15,442 nucleotides of DNA from Chrysochromulina parva (GCA_002887195.1 PJAB01001314.1:1-15442), one strand, 5' to 3'. Counted from the first letter of the stretch, positions 1-8,598 are shown. Notes: generated by a model not told the origin, from the sequence alone. Numbers and translations: made by a program.

Positions 1-126
1 CTCAGACAGAGGAGCTCATACAGAGGAGCTCAGACAGAGGAGCTCATACAGAGGAGCTCAGACAGAGGAGCTCATACAGAGGAGCTCAGACAGAGGAGCT
101 CATACAGAGGAGCTCAGACAAAGGAG
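1..126. repeat. Alternating 14-bp tandem repeat (28-bp composite)
   Basis: Nine consecutive 14-bp units begin at base 1 and alternate between CTCAGACAGAGGAG and CTCATACAGAGGAG; the ninth has one change (CAAAG) and the array then dissolves into unique sequence near 127. The array continues off the left edge, so its full length is unknown. It overlaps the 3' end of the AP2 gene on the minus strand and supplies that gene's stop codon. Because 14 is not a multiple of 3, copy-number change would alter the reading frame. On the minus strand every second unit contains GTATGA, which could act as a splice donor, so the array might instead be intronic. Confidence 0.95.
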
Positions 127-2259
127 CTCGGAAGCGGCGCGCTCGTCCGCCGCGCGCACCGACTTGGCGCTGCTCATGCCGCCGCCGCCGCCGAAGTAGG
201 GCATCTGCTGCTGCTGCTGCGGCGGCGGCGGCGGCGGTTGCGGATGCTGCTGCGGCATGCCGCCCCCGTCCCAACCCCACTGCTGTGCGCCGCCGCTGAC
301 ATCGCCCAGGCCACACCAACCGCCCACGCTGCCCATGGGCGGGAACTGGCCCAGACGAGCAGGGTGGAAGCCCGCCATAGTTGGTTGTAGCGGGAGGGCG
401 ACCGTGAACAAGGAACCCGGCATCGCGCCAGGAGGTACTTGCACGAGCGTCAGGCCATTCGGCGTTTGCACCTGGACGTGCTGCCCCTGCTGCACACCCG
501 GCGGGACGGTTACTTCCATCTCGATCTGCATGGCGACGAGGGGTGACATGCCCCAGCCGCTCTTGGCGCCGCCACCGCGCATCTGGGCCGACCAGACGAG
601 TTCAGAAGCGGCGCGCTCGTCCGCCGCGCGCATCGGTATGGCGCTGCTCACGCCGCCGCCGACGCCGAAATAGGGCATCTGCTGCTGCTGCTGCGGCGGC
701 GGCGGCGGCGGCGGCGGCGGCATGGCGCCACGCCCGTCCCAACCCCACTGCTGTGCGCCGCCGCTGCCACCGCCCAGGCCACACCCGCCGCCCATGGGGC
801 CAATGGTAGGGAACTGGCCCAGACAAGAAACTGAGTTGGCCAGGTGGCTGAAGCCCGACAAATTGCTCGAGGACTGCGGGAGGGCGACCGTGAACAAGGA
901 ACCCGGCATCGCGCCAGGAGGTACTTGCACGAGCGTCAGGCCATTCGGCGTTTGCACCTGGACGTGCTGCCCCTGATGCACGCCCGGCGGGACGGTTACT
1001 TCCATCTCGATCTGCAAGGCATCGGAATGTGTTGCACACGATCGCCCGGCTATCAGGGACGCCCTCGCCTCGCCCGCCGCGAGCGCCTGCGGCGTTTTGC
1101 CCCTCGCCGCCGCCGCCTCAAGCGCCGCTCGCTCGGCCCCGATGCTCCTCGCGTAGCTCAAGGCCGCCTCCTCCGGCGTCGCGAAGGTGCCGAGGTGTCT
1201 CATCGTACCATTCTCGATGATCCTCGCCTTGTAATTGCGAGGGCCACTCTTGTTCACGGATTTGAAACCTGTCTCATTACACGACGACGGCACCAGCTCG
1301 AGCCCCTGGGCCGCCGCGGCCGCCCTGGCCTCGTCCGCCGTGAGCGGCTGTGGCGTTGCGCCCCTCACCGTCGCCGCCTCACGCGCAGCTCGATCCGCCC
1401 TAATGTGCCTCGCATAGCACAAGGCCGCCTCCTCCGGCGTCGCAAAGGTGCCAAGGTGTCGATTCTTGCCATTCTCCTTGATCTTTGCGTCAAACTGGCC
1501 ATAAATATTCTTGTTCACGCCCCTGAAGCCCGTTTCACCGGTCGCCGACGGCACCAGCTCGAGCCCCTCGGCCGCCGCGGCCGCCCTGGCCTCGTCCGCC
1601 GTGAGCGGCTGTGACGTCGCGCCCATCACCGCAGCCGCCTCACGCGCAGCTCGATCCGCCCTAATGTGCCTCGCATAGCACAAGGCCGCCTCCTCCGGCG
1701 TCTCGAAGATGCCGAGGTGGCGCTTCTGGCCTTTCTCCCTGATATGCGACGCGTACTTGCGAAAATGCTTGTACACGCCCCTGAAGCCCGTTTCACCGGT
1801 CGCCGACGGCACCAGCTCGAGCCCCTCGGCCGCCGCGGCCGCCCTCGCCACGGCCGCCCTGTCCTTGTATGGCAGCATCTCGCTCTTCGAAGGTGACGAA
1901 CGATAGGAACACAGCCTCAAGGCCTCAAGCTCGTCGGCCGTGGGAGTCGTGGTGGAAGAGACGCTGGAGGAGGCGGGGGCGGGGGCGGGGGGTGGAGGTG
2001 GAGGCGGAGGTGGTGCTTCCGGTGCTGGAGCCGTTGCGGGTGGTGAAGGCCACTCGGAAGCGAGGAGCGACGAGATCAGGTTGAGGTTCAGGCTGGCCGT
2101 GCGGGCGCGGAGGAGCGAGTCGACGAGGTCCTTCATGGTGACCTTCTTCTTCACGCAGAAGGCCTCCGCGGCCGACACCTTGTGCATGGTCTGAACCGTC
2201 TCGTCGTTCAAGTGCAAGACGAGACGGAAGAAGGAGCCGCTAGTGGACCAACAGCGCAT
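100..2259 (-). CDS. Three-AP2-domain protein with duplicated VPPG/polyQ modules
   Basis: A 719-residue frame without introns. Residues about 157-200, 242-285 and 329-372 are three AP2/ERF-type DNA-binding domains; each opens with ETGF(R/K)xV and carries RHLGxFxTPEEAAL(C/S)YAR. AP2 domains bind DNA through a three-stranded sheet, so a nuclear transcription-factor role is inferred. Residues 82-99 are Pro/Ala-rich. Residues 417-461 and 579-623 are two nearly identical beta-rich modules (VTVPPGVxQGQHVQVQTPNG); similar motifs occur in other algal proteins, function unknown to me. Each is followed by a Gly-rich stretch, polyPro and polyGln. The chosen ATG is the first in frame; it has a weak context, and Met42 has a better one (A at -3, CACCATGAAGG). 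The stop lies inside the 14-bp repeat, so the true C-terminus may differ through repeat expansion or splicing. Confidence 0.85.
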   Translation of the reverse strand: MRCWSTSGSFFRLVLHLNDETVQTMHKVSAAEAFCVKKKVTMKDLVDSLLRARTASLNLNLISSLLASEWPSPPATAPAPEAPPPPPPPPPAPAPASSSVSSTTTPTADELEALRLCSYRSSPSKSEMLPYKDRAAVARAAAAAEGLELVPSATGETGFRGVYKHFRKYASHIREKGQKRHLGIFETPEEAALCYARHIRADRAAREAAAVMGATSQPLTADEARAAAAAEGLELVPSATGETGFRGVNKNIYGQFDAKIKENGKNRHLGTFATPEEAALCYARHIRADRAAREAATVRGATPQPLTADEARAAAAAQGLELVPSSCNETGFKSVNKSGPRNYKARIIENGTMRHLGTFATPEEAALSYARSIGAERAALEAAAARGKTPQALAAGEARASLIAGRSCATHSDALQIEMEVTVPPGVHQGQHVQVQTPNGLTLVQVPPGAMPGSLFTVALPQSSSNLSGFSHLANSVSCLGQFPTIGPMGGGCGLGGGSGGAQQWGWDGRGAMPPPPPPPPPQQQQQMPYFGVGGGVSSAIPMRAADERAASELVWSAQMRGGGAKSGWGMSPLVAMQIEMEVTVPPGVQQGQHVQVQTPNGLTLVQVPPGAMPGSLFTVALPLQPTMAGFHPARLGQFPPMGSVGGWCGLGDVSGGAQQWGWDGGGMPQQHPQPPPPPPQQQQQMPYFGGGGGMSSAKSVRAADERAASELLCLSSSV
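127..1011 (-). repeat. Two-copy ~480-bp in-frame duplication (VPPG module + Pro/Gln linker)
   Basis: Bases 601-1011 and 127-525 (minus-strand order) encode the same arrangement: VPPG beta module, Gly-rich linker with QQWGWDG, polyPro, polyGln, MPYFG, then RAADERAASEL. The offset is 486 bp at the VPPG end and 474 bp at the ERAASEL end, so the copies differ by in-frame indels, mainly in the Pro/Gln tracts. The nucleotide match across the VPPG part is almost perfect, suggesting a recent duplication or gene conversion. Confidence 0.9.
1060..1839 (-). repeat. Three tandem AP2 repeat units (~260 bp each)
   Basis: Inside the AP2 gene, a unit of 86-87 codons occurs three times. It consists of an Ala-rich helix (AAAAAEGLELVPS), the AP2 core, and a basic AxRAAxEAA helix ending in QPLTADEARA. 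The first two copies are closest. The third has drifted: SSCNETGFKSV replaces SATGETGFRGV, and the invariant-looking RG pair is KS, which may weaken DNA contact. The pattern implies in-frame tandem duplication. Confidence 0.85.
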
Positions 2260-2579
2260 TAGAAACGCGTCCGGAATTTATTTTCAGAAAAGCTCCAGGA
2301 ATCCAGCGAACTATTTTTAGTCTGCGAATCAGAAGTGCGTTGTACCGGTACCCGTCCCACATCAAAATAAATTGTGGGATTGTAATTGTCAGACGGTCGT
2401 TTAGAGGCAGTTAATGTATTCCGCGGTTTGTATTTGGTCCTGGGTGCCTGGACAGGCGATAAGATTACGTTCAAGCCTTTCTTACAAGTAGTGCAGCACC
2501 GACGGCGTGGGGCATTGCCAGTCGGACCAATACCCCATCGAGAGTCGATCGTCATCCCAGCGAAATCAATTCACACATC
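2260..2579. promoter_or_regulatory. Intergenic region upstream of AP2 gene
   Basis: This AT-richer gap separates the 3' end of the LRR gene from the start of the AP2 gene; both are on the minus strand. It should hold the LRR gene's 3' UTR and the AP2 gene's promoter. The one clear element is TACCGGTA at 2343-2350, within the 10-bp palindrome GTACCGGTAC, 84 bp upstream of the AP2 start. Short open frames here have no recognisable content. Confidence 0.5.
2343..2350. promoter_or_regulatory. TACCGGTA palindrome upstream of AP2 gene
   Basis: Perfect 8-bp palindrome, extended to 10 bp by flanking G and C. The same octamer lies upstream of the other two minus-strand genes, which is the reason for calling it a candidate regulatory site. 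No binding factor can be named. Confidence 0.4.
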
Positions 2580-4124
2580 TCAAGTGCGCAGACCAAATCG
2601 GTCAGTCTGGATTTGGCGCTGCTCGTACCAGGCAGCACTGCCGCTGCCGCTGCCGCTGCCGCCAACGGCAATACCGCTGCCAGAGCCTCCGCCACTGCTC
2701 CCGTCACCATAATAGGGCTGGCTGCCTTGACTGATGTGATAAATGCTCCGTGAACGGTACATGTACGCGGGTGGGCGGCTGTAGTCGATCAAACTGCTCG
2801 AGGATGAGGGCAGTGCAGCAAGCGGTGGCGGCGGCGGCGGCGCGGCTGGGAGAGTGAGCGAGGCAGCATCAAGGTCCTCCCAGCTCTCAGGCGCGAGGTC
2901 GACCGAGACTGCGAGCTCGGCCACCTTTTCAGTGAGCTCGGCCACCGCATGCATGGACGCATGCATGGTGGGAGTCTCAACGGAGCCACTGACGTGATGT
3001 CGAGCGGATCCAATGCTGCGCAACCAATGGGGATCGAGCGCCACGCACAGTCCACTGCGCTGGAGCCGGCGCAGCACCTCGACCGTCAGCCAAGCTGTCG
3101 TCCGAGGATCCGGGCCCGCTTCACAGTCGTGGCAGCCGAGCCGCCGGAGCGCCGGCGCCGTAGTGAGCGCGTGCAGCAATGGCTCGAGCTCGCTCGGCCA
3201 GACCTCGAGGCCGCCGAGATTGAGGTTCGTCAAGGACGGCACGGAGCGGATGATCTGCGTCATCGCGCTGGCAGTGTTCTGCGGGTTGTCGGACACGGAG
3301 AGGGTCTGGAGGCGTGCGAGGCGCTTCCACTGCGATGAGGGACGCTCTCCATGAGGGGCGCTCAGGATGACGCTCGTGCAGAGACTCTCACCGTCCAGGC
3401 CCGCCCCGTCGAGCAGCAGAGACGTGAGCTGGGTGCACGTGATCAGCACGCTGCCCAGGATCGCGCAGGAGACCTCCGTGCCGGAGAGGTCGAGGTGCTT
3501 CAAGCGGGGCGCACACGCCTGGAATAGCCTCTCAAGGTGGAGCGGTAGCCGCAGCGCTGAACGGCAGCCACTCAAATCCAGCGAAGTGAGAGTGCGTCCG
3601 TGGCCCTGCAGCACGCTCAGAGACGCCTCGGACGCGTGCACGCAGTGGCTCAAGCTCAGAGATCGCAACCGTGTGCCACTGTCGAGGCTGGCCACTGTTG
3701 CCGCGAGCATCGCGTCAGACAGCGGAGAGCTGCGCAAAGCGAGTGATGTGAGTGAGCGCAGCGCACCAAGGTTGGGCAGCGTCACCGAGCCAGAACAATC
3801 CCACAGTAGCTCCGTGATGCTTCCCAACGGCAGGCCCGCGGGCACAAGCTGAAGCACGGCAGGGCGGCAGCCAGTTAGGTCGACTGAGTGCACGGTCGCC
3901 AGATGCGACGCAACCGCACCTGCCCATGCACGCGAGACGGCACGCCACCGGAGGGCGCGCGAGAGCGAGGCATGGCGCCGTGAGGTGCCCTCGCGAATGA
4001 CAATGCCCACGAGGTCAGCAGTAGAGAGGACCACCTCGGAGGCAAATTCGGTCGCTGGCTGAGCTCCGCTAACGGCGCCGGTGGCTCTGAGGCGCTCTGC
4101 CTCTTCGATGCGCGCCATGTCCAT
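2580..4124 (-). CDS. F-box-like leucine-rich-repeat protein
   Basis: An intact 514-residue frame. Residues about 33-75 have the hydrophobic pattern of an F-box (LSTADLVGIVI...ALRWRAVSRAWAGAV). From about 80 to 335 there are roughly eight leucine-rich repeats with LxxLxLxxC/N spacing: LTSLALRSS, LRSLSLSHC, LTSLDLSGC, LKHLDLSGT, LTSLLLDGA, LQTLSVSDN, LTNLNLGGL and a weaker last one. This cysteine-ended style resembles F-box/AMN1-type repeats, which usually pick substrates for SCF ubiquitin ligases; that role is inferred. Residues 388-405 form a short helix. The C-terminus is low-complexity: a Pro run (429-434), Tyr-rich YMYRSRSIYHIS, and a Gly-Ser stretch (474-496). The start has a good eukaryotic context (A at -3, G at +4); a second Met follows two codons later. 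Confidence 0.8.
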   Translation of the reverse strand: MDMARIEEAERLRATGAVSGAQPATEFASEVVLSTADLVGIVIREGTSRRHASLSRALRWRAVSRAWAGAVASHLATVHSVDLTGCRPAVLQLVPAGLPLGSITELLWDCSGSVTLPNLGALRSLTSLALRSSPLSDAMLAATVASLDSGTRLRSLSLSHCVHASEASLSVLQGHGRTLTSLDLSGCRSALRLPLHLERLFQACAPRLKHLDLSGTEVSCAILGSVLITCTQLTSLLLDGAGLDGESLCTSVILSAPHGERPSSQWKRLARLQTLSVSDNPQNTASAMTQIIRSVPSLTNLNLGGLEVWPSELEPLLHALTTAPALRRLGCHDCEAGPDPRTTAWLTVEVLRRLQRSGLCVALDPHWLRSIGSARHHVSGSVETPTMHASMHAVAELTEKVAELAVSVDLAPESWEDLDAASLTLPAAPPPPPPLAALPSSSSSLIDYSRPPAYMYRSRSIYHISQGSQPYYGDGSSGGGSGSGIAVGGSGSGSGSAAWYEQRQIQTDRFGLRT

Positions 4125-4230
4125 TTTGTGTGAACATTTCCAGACTTCAGTTTCGTCACAGGTCCCCCTGATCCGGAATTTGTGGTACAGAGAGCCCGGA
4201 AAGTCGTCTGATCTCAGTGTCAGAGTGTGC

Positions 4231-4238
4231 TACCGGTA
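4231..4238. promoter_or_regulatory. TACCGGTA palindrome upstream of LRR gene
   Basis: Perfect octamer identical to the sites at 2343 and 8622/8637. It lies 107 bp before the LRR gene start and about 420 bp before the EF-hand start, so it could serve either gene; the distance favours the LRR gene. Confidence 0.4.
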
Positions 4239-4529
4239 CGCCTGCCAAACGGGTTGATTGAGAACATGAAAGGCTTCGAAGGACAGATCTCGAAAGGAAC
4301 GCGTGGGTCGAGGGAAAACTACTCGACCGCACACGGAACCCCCGTGCTGACTGCTGTTAGGCGTCACCATGAAGACCGAGTTTGGCTCCTGGGACAAGAG
4401 CAGAAGACGAATTCCTACAGTACGTTCATTCGTACCACACTCCACAATACCACAAAAACACATGAGGTTATTGCGAGGCTACATTCACACTCACACCTTG
4501 AGCTCGACCACCCCACTCGACCTCGAGAA

Positions 4530-4562
4530 ACATACATGTTAAACATGTACATACATGTATAA
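4530..4562. repeat. Three ACATGT hexamers at 9-10 bp spacing
   Basis: ACATGT occurs at 4534-4539, 4543-4548 and 4553-4558, within an alternating purine/pyrimidine AT-rich stretch ending in TGTATAATG. Each hexamer is self-complementary and the spacing is close to one helical turn. The position about 100 bp before the EF-hand start is compatible with a core-promoter or factor-binding cluster; this is inference. Confidence 0.4.
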
Positions 4563-4657
4563 TGAAGAAAGCGGATTCAAAACTATAAGTCAAAGAGACG
4601 ACGGGGTCCAGCAGATTCGTTGCTCCCTTCCAGCCGCCGCAGGAATCAACGGGCCAT

Positions 4658-6645
4658 ATGTTGAAATTGTCGGGGTGGGCGGGTGGTCGGATTCAATGCA
4701 CCCGCGTGACAATTTGCATGCTTTTCGAAACCGTTGATGAAACAGACACATGCAGAGATCTTGCTTCAATGCAGAGCAGCAGGGTGGTGCAAGACGTCGA
4801 CGTGGCGATGTACCGCGCCTCTGCAGATGCGGCCGCCGTGCGCAAGCTGATCTTCCAAAGGGTCGCCTCTGTGCATGTGGCGAATCTGAAGAGATGGGAC
4901 CTAGATTCGGAGCCTCACAGACCACAAGTTGACTCCTCCACGGGGCGATTCGCTGAGTTCCAAGATGAGACCCATGCCAGAGCTTTGGACATGGAGGAGC
5001 ATGATACAGACAACGACAATAAGCTCGACTTTTCTGAGTTCTGCTCCCTCGTGCGCTCTCGAGAAGAGGGCAACCCGACGGACGCGGAGCTGAGGGCACG
5101 CTTCAATGAGCTCGACGCAGACGGGAGCGGCAAGGTGGACATGAACGAGTACATCAGGTTCACGCTGCACGAGGCCTTGTGCCGCTCCTCGGTGCGCGTG
5201 ATCGACTTGTTTCGCAGGTGGGACGAGGACGGCAGCGGCTCGATCGATCGCTTCGAGTTCCGCCGTGCGATCCGCGCGCTCGGCTTCGACTACATGAGCG
5301 ACGACTCTGCCATCGACGCCATCTTCGACGAGTTTGACAAGGATCGGTCCGGCAGCCTGGACTACAAGGAGCTGGCACATCATCTGGCTAGGTTCGAAAA
5401 GGGAGGTATGGACAAGGGTGCGATGAATCCCGGCGTGGCCAACCGCCGCTTTGCTCTGCGCACGGTGCGAAAAAGTGTATTGAGATGAGCGCGGCACCGC
5501 CTGAGTGCCCCCCCCGTGTGGGAGCTCTGATGGCAATAAACGAGTGCGTCTGAGTACGTCATCTGAGTGCCCTCCCCCATCAGGCGCGCAAGAGCTGTGG
5601 GGTGCTCCCGCCGAATGTGACGCTCAAGGCGAGTGCGTGGATGAGCGTGCAGCAACAGCTCAACAAGCTGCTCAAGCAGAACGGCGTGCGCATCATAGCT
5701 CTCTTCCGCGACTGGGATCGCGACGGCGATGGCAAGGTGTCCAAGAAGGAGTTTGCGATGGCGATGGTGGCGCTCGGGTACGACGCGCCGCGTACAGACG
5801 TGGATGCCGTCTTCGACTCCTTTGACATCGATCGGAGTGGGTACATCGAGTATGGAGAGCTCAAGCGGGGCCTTCTGCTCGAGGACGACGAGGCCAGCAA
5901 GACGATGAGGCTCGAGGCTGAGGCGGCGGCGGCGGCGGCACAGGAGGAGGTGGCGACGCTGCTCGCACTCTCGATGCAGAAGAAGGCCACGCGCCCGGTG
6001 CGAAGCGGCACTGTCCAGAAGAGCACGCAGCCGCTGCTGGAGCTCGGGTTGTTCGAGCTGTGCGTGCCACCGCCTCTTGGCTGCCGTCTCCTGCGAGGGA
6101 GCATCTGCTGCGAGGGGACGAACTTCTTCTCCGCGCGCCTCGCGACGATGCATAGCACGGGGGATGCGAACAACCTCGATGGATACATGGTGACCTTGCA
6201 GCTCGTCGCGGGCGGTGGCTTTGCTTCGCTCGGAATGGCCGCCCTCGCGGCTGACGAGCTTGAGCTCGATACCTTCCTCGGCTTGCAACCAGCCTCGGCG
6301 GCTGTCGATGCCGACGGGTACACGTACGCCTTGGGACGCGGGCAGCGCCGTGTCGAGCAGATGGGCCGGCTCGGAGTCTCAAGTGGCAGCAACCTCTTCA
6401 CAGACGCATTGCAATCCTCCTTGGCGGGGGCGCCCAAGATGACGCTCATCATCGTCGGGACTGTCTTTGCTCTCCGCAGGGAAAATGTCGAGGTGTGGCG
6501 ATACGACTCTGTGCCAGCCAATTGGGCCTTTGCGGTCGGCGGCAACGCCGGCACGTCGTGGGAGGTGGTGGCCGCTCAGCTGATTACAGTACAGCGGCAA
6601 GATCTAGACACACTAAAAAGCGTACGAGGGAGGGTAAGCGTCTAG
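4658..6645 (+). CDS. Six-EF-hand calcium-binding protein, two exons
   Basis: Join of 4658-5464 and 5584-6645, phase 0, giving 622 residues. Six EF-hand loops show the D-x-D/N-x-D/S-G pattern ending in E: residues 116-127, 153-164, 189-200, 227-238 (exon 1), 314-325 and 350-361 (exon 2). Loops four and six have Arg at position 4 but keep the liganding positions; loop five is DRDGDGKVSKKE. The repeated VRVIDLFRRWDEDGSG / VRIIALFRDWDRDGDG pattern across the intron strongly supports joining the exons. After the EF-hands come an acidic, Ala-rich helix (about 369-400) and a C-terminal region (about 423-605) that I do not recognise; its end (WAFAVGGNAGTSWEVV) is loosely reminiscent of SPRY-like beta sandwiches. 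No signal peptide is obvious, so it is probably cytosolic. The start is uncertain: Met21, Met38 and Met51 are alternatives. GGTAAGC just before the stop could be a further donor. Confidence 0.8.
5465..5583 (+). other. Spliceosomal intron A (119 nt) in EF-hand gene
   Basis: Donor ACG|GTGCGA and acceptor CCCCCATCAG|GCGCGC are inferred. Removing the intron joins two frames that would otherwise stop at 5486-5488, and both sides encode related EF-hand segments. It contains CTGAGTGCC twice (5501-5509, 5563-5571) and a third variant between them. The first 8 nt of the intron (GTGCGAAA) and the first 8 nt of exon 2 (GCGCGCAA) agree at 6 of 8 positions. Confidence 0.7.
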
Positions 6646-6831
6646 TGACTGAGCTTCATGTGTACAAGCTATTCGACACGCGACAGTGAGCTCAAGGGAC
6701 CCCCTGAATGTGCAGTGGGGTAATTTAAGCGTCTATGAAGTGCGGGCATGAGTGAGGGGTTTGCGGGGTGCGAAAAGGGCACTAGCTCGATGCTCGAAAC
6801 ACTAGCTACAAGAAGTCGACTACATCTTCTC

Positions 6832-8598
6832 TCATTCGCGCTGGTTGGCGCAGAGCTGGTTGAGCAACATCTGCGTCATCATGTCTGAGACAGCTTCCGC
6901 GCTATGGATTTCGAAGGCGAGTCCCTTGGAGCGGCGAGCTCGCACAGCTGTCGCAGGCAAAGCGTCGAACCAGCTCGGGCTCGCGTGCAACGTTGCAGCA
7001 AAGGGATCGAACACCTCAAATCCAGCTTGCTCGACGATGCGCTTGGCAACTTCGTTCGCAGTGGCCATGTGATGTGCCTGGGAACTGTAGCCAGCTTGGG
7101 CGAGCTCGCAATCGGCAGGCTCTTGCGTCGGATGGATTGCCCTTGCCCGGGGGGCGCCCGCGAGCTTGAATATCCCTCGCCATGCTGGCCCTTTGGAACT
7201 TCTGCACTCCTTCCAAATTCGCATCAGAGCTACCAAGCGGCGACGGTACGTTGATAGCGGCATCTGACGCCAAGTCTCATTCTTCAGGGCGGCTGGCAGC
7301 ACAGCTGCGCACTCGGCCGCTGGCCTTCGGTTACCGCAAGTGGCGATGAGGACGTTTGCTTCTCTTAGCGGCACATAGCGTGTCGTCGGCAGGGACATAT
7401 CGCTGGTTCCCGACTCGAAGACGACGATGTCGTGCTCGCACATGAGGGTGAGCACATCGACGCCGGCAGCCAATCTGCGCCGATGAGCTTGGCGAGGTGG
7501 CGTGTGCAGCACTGCTCCCGTGTCTGGGAGCAACTCGGGCAACCCACGCTTGAGCAGCGTGCGAATGCGAGAGCCTCCAAAGCGCACGTCGCAGCTACCG
7601 CGTTTTGCAAAGAAGCACTGCTGCCAGTGTCTCTCAAAGGCGCGGTGAAAATCGGCAGCGTTCGGATGCTGCGGTCCGGGCCGAACTTGAGTCCAGGCAT
7701 GCAGCGAGCGGTTTATTCGCGCCAAGCCGCGCTGCACATCGACTGCGTCGTGGCCAACGTTCAACAACGAGCGCCCTGCCAGACAGCGCGTGAGAGCCAC
7801 CTCTCCGAACCAACGAAAGTTGCACTCAGAAGAGACGAGCTCGTGCTCGTAGCCCACGCTTTGCCTTCTACGCAAACGTGCGGAATTGCTCGTATCCAAG
7901 ATGTGCGTCCAAGTCTGGTTGACTCGCTCACACGTAGGTGCCGGCGTTTCGCAGCGCGGGGAAACCCTTCGATACGCTAACGACGATGCCGGTGGGACCG
8001 CCGTGCACAGAGGAGCTGTAGATGCAGAAGGTGTCGGCATGTTGAGTTTGATCGTGCGGTGCGCTAGCGGCAATGGAACTCGCTGCCAAACACATTGACG
8101 ATCGCGTAACCAATCTATGAGTGGCAGCTCTTCGTCGTGCGCCGAAATATGAAGACGACCTGCCCTATTCTCTGCACGCTGAAGACTCCTGAGAGTCGTT
8201 TCTACCAGCGAGAGCGTCAGCTCGTACTCGTGCTCCCCAGGCATTTGAGCAGCGCTCGTGTTGAGCCAGCTCATGTGGGGCAGCGCGGGGCTGACAGCTT
8301 GCGAGAGCGCTGCGAAACGCCAGCCGCCATCTTTCTCAACCACGGACAGGTGAAACGCGTCGCCGACGGAACACACTGGAGCTCCACTCTTATCACGGCT
8401 GACGACAAAAAAGCCTCGCATAGAGACCACGTCGTTGCGCACGCACTCGAAGCTGGCGAGGATTACTTGCGAGGCGCTTGATGCTTGCCAGTTGCATGGC
8501 TGAGCTGCCACAGCTGAAGTCTGCGATACGCATTTTGCAACAGAGAATATGGATGCGTGGTCGGTCGGGCAACCGCAGCCCGGCCCCGCGTCGGCCAT
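6832..8598 (-). CDS. SGNH/PC-esterase-like protein, catalytic serine apparently lost
   Basis: 588 residues from an ATG with good context (A at -3, G at +4). The frame stays open 21 codons upstream to 8661, but that segment runs through the two TACCGGTA promoter-like sites. Residues about 50-160 may be a beta-sandwich (GxFxV...GxPVCSVGDxFHLSVVE, then GEHEYELTLSLVETT), recalling the Ig-like domain found before the esterase domain in NXPE-type proteins. Residues 259-284 match block I of the PC-esterase/TBL/NXPE group: C-xF-RWF, then CLAGRSLLNVG, but the usual GDS is GHD. Residues 390-401 (DIVVFESGTSDM) fit the central Asp/Gly block. Near the C-terminus, FEIHSAEAVSDMM keeps a His where families have a DxxH motif. 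Such enzymes usually move acetyl or acyl groups on glycans in the secretory pathway. I see no signal peptide, so a 5' exon may be missing. Family assignment is moderate; catalytic loss is inference. Confidence 0.5.
   Translation of the reverse strand: MADAGPGCGCPTDHASIFSVAKCVSQTSAVAAQPCNWQASSASQVILASFECVRNDVVSMRGFFVVSRDKSGAPVCSVGDAFHLSVVEKDGGWRFAALSQAVSPALPHMSWLNTSAAQMPGEHEYELTLSLVETTLRSLQRAENRAGRLHISAHDEELPLIDWLRDRQCVWQRVPLPLAHRTIKLNMPTPSASTAPLCTAVPPASSLAYRRVSPRCETPAPTCERVNQTWTHILDTSNSARLRRRQSVGYEHELVSSECNFRWFGEVALTRCLAGRSLLNVGHDAVDVQRGLARINRSLHAWTQVRPGPQHPNAADFHRAFERHWQQCFFAKRGSCDVRFGGSRIRTLLKRGLPELLPDTGAVLHTPPRQAHRRRLAAGVDVLTLMCEHDIVVFESGTSDMSLPTTRYVPLREANVLIATCGNRRPAAECAAVLPAALKNETWRQMPLSTYRRRLVALMRIWKECRSSKGPAWRGIFKLAGAPRARAIHPTQEPADCELAQAGYSSQAHHMATANEVAKRIVEQAGFEVFDPFAATLHASPSWFDALPATAVRARRSKGLAFEIHSAEAVSDMMTQMLLNQLCANQRE

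Larger units (their letters stand above)
4125..4657. promoter_or_regulatory. Divergent intergenic region, LRR gene / EF-hand gene
   Basis: AT-richer sequence of about 530 bp between two divergent starts, so it should hold both promoters and 5' UTRs. I see TACCGGTA at 4231-4238, 107 bp upstream of the LRR start, and three ACATGT hexamers at 4534-4558 upstream of the EF-hand start. A 111-codon open frame at 4227-4562 has no recognisable features and is not called as a gene. Confidence 0.5.

Noticed and set aside
2945..2970. GCATGCATGG repeat as a regulatory palindrome
   Set aside because: It lies in the LRR gene and encodes MHASMHA; a coding duplication is enough to explain it.
4227..4562. 111-codon plus-strand frame in the divergent gap
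   Set aside because: It has AT-rich intergenic composition, no domain and no coding-like bias; it overlaps the promoter elements.
5580..6554. 324-codon minus-strand frame opposite the EF-hand gene
   Set aside because: The plus strand encodes clear EF-hand loops; the antisense frame is Ser/Ala low-complexity with no domain.
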